DNA of 32,086 bases from Microbacteriaceae bacterium (lineage in GTDB: Bacteria > Actinomycetota > Actinomycetes > Actinomycetales > Microbacteriaceae): contig JAODMH010000041.1 of assembly GCA_025465035.1 (NCBI GenBank), positions 1-32,086 of the forward strand, in the 5' to 3' direction. The translations under genes were made by a program, and so were the position numbers. Below are positions 18,058 through 26,867 of the stretch, in pieces. The notes under the pieces were generated by a model. The model was not told where the DNA came from, did no database searches, and saw nothing but the letters and a program-made list of their open reading frames with translations. How positions within the stretch are numbered: position 1 is the stretch's first letter; each line of letters starts with the position of its first letter.

Positions 18058-19386
18058 ATGAGTGACGCCGCTGCAACCTGGAAGTTCGAAACCAAGCAGA
18101 TCCATTCCGGCGCTGCTCCCGATCCCGTCACCAACGCCCGCGCGACCCCGATCTACCAGACGACGTCGTACGTGTTCAACAGCGCCGACCACGCCAAGAA
18201 TCTCTTCGCGCTCGCCGAATTCGGCAACATCTACACTCGCATCCAGAACCCGACCCAGAACGTCGTCGAGGAACGGGTCGCAGCGCTCGAAGGCGGGACG
18301 GCGGCACTGCTGGTCTCCTCCGGCCAGGCCGCAGAGACCTTCGCCGTGCTCAACATCGCGCAGGCGGGCGATCACATTGTGTCGTCCTCATCCATCTACG
18401 GTGGCACATACAACCTGTTCAAGTACACGCTCGCGAAGCTCGGCATCGAGACCACCTTCGTCGAGAACCAGGATGACGCCGACGAGTGGGCACGCGCCGT
18501 GCGCCCCAACACCAAGCTGTTCTTCGCCGAGACCATCGGTAATCCGAAGATCAACATCCTCGACATCAAGCTCGTCTCCGATGTCGCGCACCGGAACGGC
18601 GTTCCGCTCATCGTCGATAACACGATCGCGACGCCGTACCTGATCCGTCCCTTCGAGCACGGTGCAGACATCATCGTGCACTCCGCCACGAAGTTCCTCG
18701 GCGGCCACGGCACGATCATCGGCGGCGTCATCGTCGACGGTGGCAAGTTCGAGTGGAGCAAGAACGTCGAGAAGTTCCCCGGCCTCACCGAGCCGGATCC
18801 CTCGTACCATGGCGCGAGCTACACCACAGTGCTCGGCGACGGCATCGCCTACATCATCAAGGCCCGTGTACAACTTCTGCGCGACCTCGGTTCGGCGATC
18901 GCCCCCGCGAGCGCGTGGCAGCTCATCCAGGGCATCGAGACGTTGAGCCTCCGCATCGAACGCCACGTGCAGAACGCCCAGGCGGTCGCCGAATGGCTCG
19001 ACGGCCACGACGACGTTGCCTCGGTCAACTACTCAGGGCTGCCATCGAGCCCGTGGTACGCGAAGGCCAACGAGTACGCGCCCAAGGGCGTCGGCGCGGT
19101 GCTGTCCTTCGAGCTGAAGGGTGGGGTCGACGCTGGGCGTGCCCTCGTCAACAGCGTGAAGCTGTTCAGCCACCTGGCCAACATCGGCGACGTTCGCAGC
19201 CTCATCATCCACCCGGCGTCGACCACGCACTCGCAGCTCACGCCAGAGCAGCAGCTCACCTCCGGTGTCACGCCGGGGCTGGTTCGCCTCTCGGTCGGAC
19301 TCGAGAACATCGACGACATCCTCGCCGACCTCAGCTCCGGCTTCGCGGCGGCCCGCGAGGTCACGAAGGCCGCACAGAACGCGTAA
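18058..19386 (+). CDS. metY: O-acetylhomoserine aminocarboxypropyltransferase/sulfhydrylase
   Basis: KFETKQIHSGAAPDPVTNARATPIYQTTSYVFN, YTRIQNPTQNVVEERVAALEGG, PLP-Lys region IIVHSATKFLGGHGTIIGG; AAGGAG before ATG; adjacent to metX. Confidence 0.95.
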   Translation: MSDAAATWKFETKQIHSGAAPDPVTNARATPIYQTTSYVFNSADHAKNLFALAEFGNIYTRIQNPTQNVVEERVAALEGGTAALLVSSGQAAETFAVLNIAQAGDHIVSSSSIYGGTYNLFKYTLAKLGIETTFVENQDDADEWARAVRPNTKLFFAETIGNPKINILDIKLVSDVAHRNGVPLIVDNTIATPYLIRPFEHGADIIVHSATKFLGGHGTIIGGVIVDGGKFEWSKNVEKFPGLTEPDPSYHGASYTTVLGDGIAYIIKARVQLLRDLGSAIAPASAWQLIQGIETLSLRIERHVQNAQAVAEWLDGHDDVASVNYSGLPSSPWYAKANEYAPKGVGAVLSFELKGGVDAGRALVNSVKLFSHLANIGDVRSLIIHPASTTHSQLTPEQQLTSGVTPGLVRLSVGLENIDDILADLSSGFAAAREVTKAAQNA

Positions 19387-19397
19387 TCACACCTAGT

Positions 19398-19475
19398 GGG
19401 TTGAGTGGCGAGTGGATCTAGATCCTGGAACGCACACCGGGTCTCGATACGGGCGTTGAGCGCGCCACTCAACCC
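19398..19475. repeat. palindromic intergenic element in the metY-metX gap (13-bp perfect arms, nested 12-bp palindrome)
   Basis: GGGTTGAGTGGCG (19398-19410) / CGCCACTCAACCC (19463-19475); inner GGATCTAGATCC at 19414-19425. Confidence 0.75.
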
Positions 19476-19564
19476 TGCACCACTCGACCCCTGGGCGGCG
19501 CGCGAGACGCGACTCGCGTAACAATGGCGCCCGGTGCACCCGCGCTTGGGATACTTGCCTAGAG

Positions 19565-20770
19565 ATGGATTGGCAGACACCCGAGGACACGGTCCCGTCG
19601 AGCTTCGTTACGGAGGCGAACGCGCGGGCCATCGTCGGCAAACCCTCTGCGACAGGGGCCTGGCGAGAAGGCGACTATCCCGGCGATCGGCTCTTCGTGT
19701 CGATCGGCCAGCAGCAACTCGAACGTGGCGGGATGCTCCCGTCCGTGCGCATCGCCTACGAGACCTGGGGCGAGCTCGACGCCGACGGTGGCAACGCGAT
19801 CCTGGTGCTGCACGCCCTCACCGGCGACAGCCATCTCATCGGAGCCCCGGGACCGGGGCATCCGACTGCCGGCTGGTGGTCTGGCATCATCGGCCCGGGG
19901 AAGTACATCGACACTGATCGCTGGTTCGTCGTCGCCCCGAACATGCTCGGCGGATGCCAGGGCACCACGGGTCCGGCATCACTCGCGCCCGACGGCCGGG
20001 AGTGGGGCGCACGCTTCCCCTATCTGACCATTCGCGACCAGGTCGCGACGCAGGTCGCCTTCTCCGACGCCATCGGCATCTCGAGCTGGGCGGCCGTGAT
20101 CGGTGGCTCGATGGGTGGGATGCAGTCCCTCGAGTGGGCCATCGGGTATCCGGATCGCCTCGAACGCGTCGCCATCATCGCCTCGCCATCCATCAGCAAC
20201 GCCGACCAGATCGCCCTGAATTCCGTGCAGATCGAGGCGATCCACATGGATCCGCAGTTCGCTGACGGCGACTACTACGAGGCGGCGGACGGCGAGGGCC
20301 CGTACCGCGGGCTTTCCCTCGCCCGACGGATGGCGCTGCTCAACTACCGCTCACCCACGGAGTTGAACGACCGCTTCGAACGCAGCTGGCAGAGCAGCAT
20401 CAGCCCGCTCGGAGCCTCTGGCAGGTTCGCCGTCGAAAGCTACCTCGACTTCCATGGCAACAAATTCACCCGCCGCTTCGACGCCAACAGCTATGTGGTG
20501 CTCGCCCAGGCCATGAATTCTCACGACATCGGCCGGGACCGCGGAGGCGTCGCGGCGGCCCTCTCCCTGGTCACCGCGAAGAGCCTGGTGCTGGGAATCG
20601 ACAGCGACCGCCTCTTTCCGGTGTCCCAGCAGGTGGCGATCGCGAACCGCCTCGACGGCAACATCGACGGCGGCGAGGCCGTCGTCATCCACTCGGAGTT
20701 CGGTCACGACGGATTCCTCATCGAGGACGACCTCGTGGGTCCTCAGCTCGCCAGGCTTCTCAGTTCGTAA
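19565..20770 (+). CDS. metX: homoserine O-acetyltransferase
   Basis: RIAYETWGELDADGGNAILVLHALTGDSH, GGCQGTTGP, VIGGSMGGMQSLEWAI (nucleophile elbow), SEFGHDGFL. Confidence 0.96.
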   Translation: MDWQTPEDTVPSSFVTEANARAIVGKPSATGAWREGDYPGDRLFVSIGQQQLERGGMLPSVRIAYETWGELDADGGNAILVLHALTGDSHLIGAPGPGHPTAGWWSGIIGPGKYIDTDRWFVVAPNMLGGCQGTTGPASLAPDGREWGARFPYLTIRDQVATQVAFSDAIGISSWAAVIGGSMGGMQSLEWAIGYPDRLERVAIIASPSISNADQIALNSVQIEAIHMDPQFADGDYYEAADGEGPYRGLSLARRMALLNYRSPTELNDRFERSWQSSISPLGASGRFAVESYLDFHGNKFTRRFDANSYVVLAQAMNSHDIGRDRGGVAAALSLVTAKSLVLGIDSDRLFPVSQQVAIANRLDGNIDGGEAVVIHSEFGHDGFLIEDDLVGPQLARLLSS

Positions 20771-20864
20771 CTGTACAGGCGAGTTCCTATCACCTTGATT
20801 ATGCTTGGTGTACAGAGTGGTCTGTTCCAACAGTTAGGTTGGATGCACTACTCGGGGGGACAAG

Positions 20865-21533
20865 GTGACTGCCACGACCAGACAGGCGCGCCCGAGCGCC
20901 ATCCGCGTTGCGATTATCGACGATCACCAGCTCGTCATCGATGGAATCGTTGCGCACCTCTCCGCGCGTCGAAACGGTATCGACGTGGTCATCGGCGAAT
21001 CCACCTGGATCGGGTTGCTCTCCCATAGCGAGTTCCCGGTCGACGTCGCGGTACTCGACCTCAACCTCGACGACAGCATCGCCATCGGCACCAAGGTCAG
21101 GGCGCTCAATGCCGCCGGCACCCGCACCATCGTGATGAGCAGGCATGCCGACCCATCTTCCATTCAGGGAGCGCTGAAGGCGGGGGCCCTCGGCTTCGTG
21201 CCGAAGACGGAGCCCGCCGACGAGCTGGTGCGGGCGATCCAATCGGCTGCGATGGGGAAACTGTATGAGAACGGCCCCCTCATCCGCGCCATCTCCGGAA
21301 TCACGACCTCGGCGGATCCGGGCCTCGGCAAGCAGGAACTCCGGGCGATGGTCCTCTACGCCTCTGGCCTTTCGATTCGAGAGGTCGCCCACGACATGGG
21401 GACAACTGACGAGACGGTGAAGTCCTACATCAAGCGCGGCCGTCGCAAGTACCGGCAGATCGGCGTCGACCTCGGGACCAAGATCCTGCTGCGCCGACAC
21501 GGCATCCGTGAGGGCTGGGTGACGCCGGAATGA
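20865..21533 (+). CDS. DNA-binding response regulator (NarL/LuxR-like), RR1
   Basis: Receiver IRVAIIDDHQLVIDG...VAVLDLNLDD...TIVMSRH...GFVPKTEP; HTH SIREVAHDMGTTDETVKSYIKRGRRKYRQIG. Confidence 0.9.
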   Translation: MTATTRQARPSAIRVAIIDDHQLVIDGIVAHLSARRNGIDVVIGESTWIGLLSHSEFPVDVAVLDLNLDDSIAIGTKVRALNAAGTRTIVMSRHADPSSIQGALKAGALGFVPKTEPADELVRAIQSAAMGKLYENGPLIRAISGITTSADPGLGKQELRAMVLYASGLSIREVAHDMGTTDETVKSYIKRGRRKYRQIGVDLGTKILLRRHGIREGWVTPE

Positions 21534-21543
21534 GGCGTTTGCT

Positions 21544-21572
21544 AGAGGGCCACAGCACTGCCGTGGCCCTCT
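21544..21572 (+). terminator. hairpin downstream of RR1; candidate terminator or attenuator
   Basis: AGAGGGCCAC-agcactgcc-GTGGCCCTCT, 10-bp perfect stem; weak T-tract. Confidence 0.6.
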
Positions 21573-21788
21573 TAACACAACCCCCCGGTTGACGCGGTAC
21601 GGAACGTACCTGCCCGGCGCCCACATTCGGGTGATGGCGCCGATCCGGATCCGAGGCTAGGTTCCTCGTCTCCGAGTGAGTGTGGCGACCCTCAGGCCGT
21701 GAGCCCCTCTTACTTACTCACGTCGACTGTACCGCTAAGGCTCCGCGGAATCGCAGCAGTGTTGCACCCCCACTTAAGGTCACAGTGT

Positions 21789-22967
21789 GTGACTATTACT
21801 AACGTGGAACTCATCGCCAAAGAGCGCGATCGACTTCTTCAGCGCTCCACGCGCGCAATCGGACTGGGTTCGACGATAATCGCTCTTGCCTGTTTCAGCG
21901 TTCCGGGGGTGCTGAACTCGACGACGTATCTCGCAGCCCTGCCTCTCTTCGTCGTGCTCGCGTTCAGCCTCTTCCGTGTCGGCATCAACCGGTCCCTGGT
22001 CTGGGTCCTTCTGGGCGTCGCCGCCGGCCTCGGCATCCTCGTGGTCGTCCAGGTGCCCGTCGGCGGCGCACCGGGACCCGCGCTCGGTGCCGCCCTGGTT
22101 CCACTGGCGGCCGGAGCGATGGGTTCCTTCGCCATCGTGCTGACCACCACACCGTCCCGCGTGGCGATCCTCGTGGTCGCGTTCCTCGCGACGTTGGTCC
22201 TCACCGAGTTCGCCGTGCCTGGGCCCGCCATCGTGTCCGTGCGCGGCGGCGCCGTGGTACTCGGCTGGGTCCTGGCCGCGGTCGTCGGCTACTGGTTGTC
22301 GGCGAGCATCCCCCGCGCGGCGAGGCGCATCTACAGCATCGGACGCGCCCATCGCGCGGAACGGCAGGCGAGCGAGACCGAGGCCCAACGCCGCCAGGGT
22401 GCCCGCCTGCTCCACGACACGGTGCTCGCGACCCTCACCCTCCTTGCGCACTCCGGCGTCGGCGTCGCGGCGTCGGCCATGCAACAGCAGGCCGGCGAGG
22501 ATGCCCGGCTCCTCAGGCAGTTGCGGCTCGGCGCGAGCCCCGTGCCGCGGTCGTCGGGGGACTATCACCTGGAGCCGGTGGAGGAGACCGCCCTCGGCAC
22601 GACGCTCGAATCGGTCAAGCAGCGTTTCGGCCGGATGGGACTCGAGGTCAGCTGGCATGGCACGGGGCAGGTGCTGCTGCCCAGCGAGGTCCTCGATGCC
22701 TTCCTGCTCGCCCTTGCCGAATGTCTGGAGAACGTGCGCCGCCATGCTGGCGTGACCGACGCGCACGTGACGATCACGGATGACGACACGACGGTACGCG
22801 CGATGGTCACGGATGCCGGGGTCGGCTTCGACCTCAAAGACATCGACGAGGCTCGGCTGGGTTTCAAGGATTCCGTGGTCGCTCGTCTCCAGGAGGTCGG
22901 CGGTAATGCCCGGCTGTTCTCCTCCCCCGGTGCCGGAACGACCGTGGTCCTCGAGGTACCGAAGTGA
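21789..22967 (+). CDS. sensor histidine kinase (NarX/HisKA_3-like)
   Basis: N-terminal TM segments; phospho-acceptor region RRQGARLLHDTVLATLTLLAH; HATPase motifs AECLENVRRHA, VTDAGVGFD, SSPGAGTTVVLEVP. GTG start at 21789 likely. Confidence 0.85.
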   Translation: MTITNVELIAKERDRLLQRSTRAIGLGSTIIALACFSVPGVLNSTTYLAALPLFVVLAFSLFRVGINRSLVWVLLGVAAGLGILVVVQVPVGGAPGPALGAALVPLAAGAMGSFAIVLTTTPSRVAILVVAFLATLVLTEFAVPGPAIVSVRGGAVVLGWVLAAVVGYWLSASIPRAARRIYSIGRAHRAERQASETEAQRRQGARLLHDTVLATLTLLAHSGVGVAASAMQQQAGEDARLLRQLRLGASPVPRSSGDYHLEPVEETALGTTLESVKQRFGRMGLEVSWHGTGQVLLPSEVLDAFLLALAECLENVRRHAGVTDAHVTITDDDTTVRAMVTDAGVGFDLKDIDEARLGFKDSVVARLQEVGGNARLFSSPGAGTTVVLEVPK

Positions 22968-24229
22968 CCGGCGGCCCGATGAGCGACTATGCGCGCCCAG
23001 AGGAGAACACCCTCGGCGTCATCCTCGGCAAGCGCAATCGCTCCGGTGTGCCGACGACGTCGACGGCCGGAATCGCGATGCGCCGCGCCAGCGCACCCGG
23101 CGGAAGCCTCGGCACCGGATATCTCGGGGTCGGCGCGAGCGTGATCGCCTCCATCCAGGGCATCTACGGCCTTGCCTCCTTCGTGAGCCATGCCGGCGTG
23201 TATCCCAACATTCTCCCGATCGCCGCCGCCTGGCTTCTCTACGCTCTCGCGCTCGTGGGCGTTGCCGTCTCCCTCGCCACCCGCGGCGAGCGGATACCGA
23301 ACTGGCTCTTCGCCACCTTCCTGGTCGCCCTTGCCGGGGTCGTCGCGCTCGACCTCATCGCGATCTGGCCGCTGCACGACATCGGCAGCTACGCCACGGC
23401 ATCCGTATCGGCCGGATTCGGACTTCTGACGGCGCTCACCCTTCGCCGTGAACGTGAAATCCTCGGGGCCGCGATCCTGCTCGGTGTGGCGCTCAGCGTG
23501 GCCATCGTGATGACCACGCCACTCACTGCCGAGACCATCCCCGCGCAACTGCTGCTGATCGCGACATCCGTGATGCCAGCGCTCTTCGGTATCTACATCG
23601 TGCAGCGCTTCCGGCGCATCGTGCAGATCGAACTCGACCGGGTGCTCGTACAGAGCACGGTCTCCGCCCCGCGGTTCGCAGTCGGGATGCTCGCCTCCGA
23701 GGAGCTCGCCAGGCTCGACCTCGCCGCGGAGGAGCTGCTCGACTCGGTCGCGATGGGCAGGATCCGCCTGCCCCTCACCCCGAGAACGGCCTCGGTGGCC
23801 GCCTCTCTCGCGACCGAGCTCAGGCTCCACCTGATCGAGGGCAGACGCGAGACCTGGCTGTATCACGCCATCACCGAGTCGGAACAGCTCGGCAAGTCGG
23901 TAACCCTGGTCGACCGAGGCAGCCTCGCCGGCCTCCTCGGTCCCCAGCAACGTGACGGCCTGCTCGCAGCCGTCTGGCTTCTGGTCAGCGACCGCAAGGC
24001 GAATCCGACGGCCTCGCTCACGCTCGGACCGGTAACGGCGATACCCGAACCGGGTTCCAGAACCATAACGGTACCGCTCGTCATCACGACGACCTCCATT
24101 TCGCGCAATCGTGTCGACCCGGCGACCTGGGATGCCATCGGCAAGGTGGGCCGTTTCGTCGACTCGACCCTCAATTCGAGTCTGCGCGTCGAGATCGAGT
24201 GTGTAGTGAACAATCCAGCCGACCAATAG
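22964..24229 (+). CDS. polytopic membrane protein with degenerate kinase-like C-terminus (putative pseudokinase)
   Basis: GTGA overlap with the kinase gene. Several TM helices (residues ~45-210) followed by a soluble domain with no recognisable phospho-acceptor His box and no N/G boxes. Confidence 0.7.
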   Translation: MTGGPMSDYARPEENTLGVILGKRNRSGVPTTSTAGIAMRRASAPGGSLGTGYLGVGASVIASIQGIYGLASFVSHAGVYPNILPIAAAWLLYALALVGVAVSLATRGERIPNWLFATFLVALAGVVALDLIAIWPLHDIGSYATASVSAGFGLLTALTLRREREILGAAILLGVALSVAIVMTTPLTAETIPAQLLLIATSVMPALFGIYIVQRFRRIVQIELDRVLVQSTVSAPRFAVGMLASEELARLDLAAEELLDSVAMGRIRLPLTPRTASVAASLATELRLHLIEGRRETWLYHAITESEQLGKSVTLVDRGSLAGLLGPQQRDGLLAAVWLLVSDRKANPTASLTLGPVTAIPEPGSRTITVPLVITTTSISRNRVDPATWDAIGKVGRFVDSTLNSSLRVEIECVVNNPADQ

Positions 24230-24233
24230 CATG

Positions 24234-24250
24234 CTGGACAAATAGTCCAG
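24234..24250 (+). promoter_or_regulatory. small hairpin immediately upstream of the RR2 start
   Basis: CTGGAC-aaata-GTCCAG, perfect 6-bp stem; RR2 ATG at 24259. Confidence 0.5.
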
Positions 24251-24258
24251 AGAATGGA

Positions 24259-24936
24259 ATGACCGTGCCCGAAACAGATGACCCCATCCGTCTAGCCATT
24301 GTTGACGACCACAGGATGCTCCTGGGGGCACTCACCGAGTGGATTCGCAACGCCGCAAGCGACATCACCATGGTCGCCGCCCTGTCCAGCTGGCCTGAGC
24401 TGCTCATCCATCCGGAGTTCCCGGTCGACGTCGTACTGCTCGACCTCGACCTCAAAGACAACATCCCGATCTCGCTGAAGATCTCGACCCTGAAGACGAC
24501 CGGGGTGAAGACGGTACTCATGAGCACCTACTCCGAGCCCAACGTGGTACGGGAGGCCCTCGCTGCGGGCGCCCTCGGTTATCTGGTGAAGAGTGAGGAT
24601 GCCGAAATGATCGTCGAGGCCATCAGGGCGGCCTCGAAGGGCGAGTCCTACATCTCAGCCGAACTGGACCTGGCGCTCAACGCCGGCGACGTCGGCGGCT
24701 CGCCCAAGCTCAGCGCGCAGGAACGACGGGTGATGGCCCTGTACGGCGGTGGCGAGCCGGTGAAGGCCGTCGCCTATCAGCTCGGCATCTCCGAGGAGAC
24801 CGCCAAGTCGTACCTCAAGCGAATCCGCGAGAAGTATCGGGTCGCCGGGATCGATGTCGGCACCAAGGTGGCGCTCCGTAAGCGCGCGATTCAGGATGGC
24901 ATCCTCCTTTCGACGGACGCCCCGAACAGCTTCTAG
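24259..24936 (+). CDS. DNA-binding response regulator (NarL/LuxR-like), RR2, paralogous to RR1
   Basis: IRLAIVDDHRMLLGAL...VVLLDLDLKD...TVLMSTYSEP...YLVKSED; HTH VKAVAYQLGISEETAKSYLKRIREKYRVAGIDVGTK. Confidence 0.9.
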   Translation: MTVPETDDPIRLAIVDDHRMLLGALTEWIRNAASDITMVAALSSWPELLIHPEFPVDVVLLDLDLKDNIPISLKISTLKTTGVKTVLMSTYSEPNVVREALAAGALGYLVKSEDAEMIVEAIRAASKGESYISAELDLALNAGDVGGSPKLSAQERRVMALYGGGEPVKAVAYQLGISEETAKSYLKRIREKYRVAGIDVGTKVALRKRAIQDGILLSTDAPNSF

Positions 24937-24952
24937 GGCTTCAGCCGCACCT

Positions 24953-25019
24953 TTGCGGAGGACGACAGGCCGCGACAGCCTGCCAGAGGGCCACGACGCG
25001 CCCATGGGGTCCTCCGCAA
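24953..25019. repeat. 67-bp palindromic intergenic element, family A copy 2
   Basis: TTGCGGAGGAC ... GTCCTCCGCAA; ungapped manual alignment to copy 1 gives about 12 mismatches in 67. Confidence 0.85.
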
Positions 25020-25059
25020 TTGCCAGGCACGGCGGCCCATTGTGAGGACAGCCGCTGCG

Positions 25060-26313
25060 CTATTCGACGCCGAGCGGCACCGTCGGAACAGGGCGGCGGC
25101 CGCTGTCCCGGCTGCCGCCGCGACTGCGCTGCAACCACACGCTCGAGACAGCGATGCCGATCGCCGGCGCGCACAGGATGAGGCCGACCCACACCGGCGA
25201 GACATATCCGAGCCCGGCGGCGATCGTCAGGCCGCCCAGGTACGCGCCGAGGCTGTTGCCGATGTTGAGGGCCGAGTGGTTCGCGGCGGCGGCCAGCGTC
25301 TGGCTGTCGCCGGCGACATCCATCAGCCTGGTCTGGATGGCGGGCGAGATGGCGGATGCCGCGACGCCGATGAGGAAGACGAAGACGAACAGGCCGATGC
25401 TTGACTGGGCCGTCAGCGCCAGACCGGTCAGCGAGACGGCGAAGAGGGCGAATGACCCAAAGATTGTGAGAACGACGCTGCGATCGGCCAAGCGTCCCCC
25501 GACGATGTTGCCGAGTGTCATGCCGAGGCCGATCGCGACGAGCACGAACGGTACCAGGGATGGAGCCAATCGGGTGACATCGGTCGCGATCGGCGCGATG
25601 TAGGTATAGACGGCGAAGAAGCCGCCGAATCCGACGGCGCCGGTGAGGAGAGTGAGCCAGACCTGAGAACGACCGAACGCGGCAAGCTCGCGTTTCATGG
25701 TGGCCTCCGGATTGCCAGCCTGTCGAGGCAGCAGCGCCACGAGGGCGACGAACGTGATGGCGAAAATGGTCGCGACGGCGAGGTATGCGATGCGCCATCC
25801 GGCTGCCTGGCCGAGGGCGGTGATGGCCGGAACGCCGATCACGTTCGCGATGGTCAGGCCGGAGAGCACGTAGGCAACCCCCGCACCGCGCCTCCCCGGA
25901 CCCATGAGGTTCGCGGCGACGAGCGAGGCGATGCCGAAATAGGCTCCGTGTGGCAGACCGGCCACGAAACGCGCCGCGAGCACCAAACCGAAACTCGGGA
26001 GAGCGGCAGAAGCGATGGTCGAGAGCGTGAAGACGGCAGCGAGTACGACCAGCAGATTCTTGCGCGGGAAGCGCGCGGAGAACGCGGCGATGGTCGGCGC
26101 ACCGACCACGACACCGAGAGCGTACGCGGAGACCAACCAGCCGGCCTGGGCATTCGCGGCCGCCGACGACTGGGCATACAGGGCGGGGAGCAGGTCATGA
26201 GCGATGTTCGGGAGCAGGCCGAGGGCGACGAATTCGGTCGTCCCGATGCCGAAGCCTCCGATGGCGAGGGCGAGTAGGGCCAGCCGCACACGGGCGGGAG
26301 AGAGAGTTGTCAC
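25060..26313 (-). CDS. MFS transporter (DHA1/AraJ-like)
   Basis: ALAIGGFGIGTTEFVALGLLPNIAHDL and GRLADRSVVLTIFG; 12 TMs. Confidence 0.92.
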   Translation of the reverse strand: MTTLSPARVRLALLALAIGGFGIGTTEFVALGLLPNIAHDLLPALYAQSSAAANAQAGWLVSAYALGVVVGAPTIAAFSARFPRKNLLVVLAAVFTLSTIASAALPSFGLVLAARFVAGLPHGAYFGIASLVAANLMGPGRRGAGVAYVLSGLTIANVIGVPAITALGQAAGWRIAYLAVATIFAITFVALVALLPRQAGNPEATMKRELAAFGRSQVWLTLLTGAVGFGGFFAVYTYIAPIATDVTRLAPSLVPFVLVAIGLGMTLGNIVGGRLADRSVVLTIFGSFALFAVSLTGLALTAQSSIGLFVFVFLIGVAASAISPAIQTRLMDVAGDSQTLAAAANHSALNIGNSLGAYLGGLTIAAGLGYVSPVWVGLILCAPAIGIAVSSVWLQRSRGGSRDSGRRPVPTVPLGVE

Positions 26314-26457
26314 GTTGAGGCGAACCGTTCGAAGCTAGAAGAGTTAGGTGAAAGCTCGCCATCGAGCGTGGTGCTGGCTCCGCCGAAGACGAACCCAGGT
26401 CTACTGTAGAACGCTCGCGCCCCCCGTTTGCTTCCGGCTCGAACGCATCGGGTGCTC

Positions 26458-26532
26458 GTCAACAGGACGGATGCCGTCGATGGGTACCGTTCATCCTGTC
26501 GACGGGCCTCGACGACCGGTGGGCCTGTTGAC
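26458..26532. repeat. palindromic intergenic element, family C copy 1
   Basis: GTCAACAGG (26458-26466) ... CCTGTTGAC (26524-26532) perfect arms; internal CATCCTGTCGACGGGC shared with the copy near 30.9 kb. Confidence 0.75.
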
Positions 26533-26554
26533 AGAGATGCCCGAACCGTCACGG

Positions 26555-26857
26555 TTAACCCTCGGCGAGCGCCGCCTCCACGCGCGCGACCTTCTCCGTG
26601 AGCTGACCCGTATAGCCCGGACGGATGTCCGCCTTCAGCACCAGGGAGACTCGTGAGCCGTACGCGCCCACCGCCTCGGTGGCTCGGCGGATCACATCGA
26701 AGACCGGCTCCCACTCGCCCTCGATCGTCGTGAACATCGAATCGGTGTGATTCGGGAGGCCAGACTCCCGAACGATCTTCACCGCCGCCGCGACGGCTTC
26801 GTGAACGGAACCGCTCTCGTCGCCACCGCTCGGCGCGACCGAAAATGCCACCAGCAT
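26555..26857 (-). CDS. thiamine-binding-like protein (MTH1187/YkoF/DUF77-type)
   Basis: MLVAFSVAPSGGDESGSVHEAVAAAVKIVRESGLPNHTDSMFTTIEGEWEPVFDVIRRATEAV...; GAGGGAGAAATC-ATG. Confidence 0.85.
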   Translation of the reverse strand: MLVAFSVAPSGGDESGSVHEAVAAAVKIVRESGLPNHTDSMFTTIEGEWEPVFDVIRRATEAVGAYGSRVSLVLKADIRPGYTGQLTEKVARVEAALAEG

Positions 26858-26867
26858 GATTTCTCCC

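Noticed and set aside
22565-24331. 588-aa minus-strand ORF opposite the kinase, pseudokinase and RR2 start
   Set aside because: Antisense shadow ORF; charged repetitive composition and no recognisable domain. Plus-strand genes are coupled and motif-supported.
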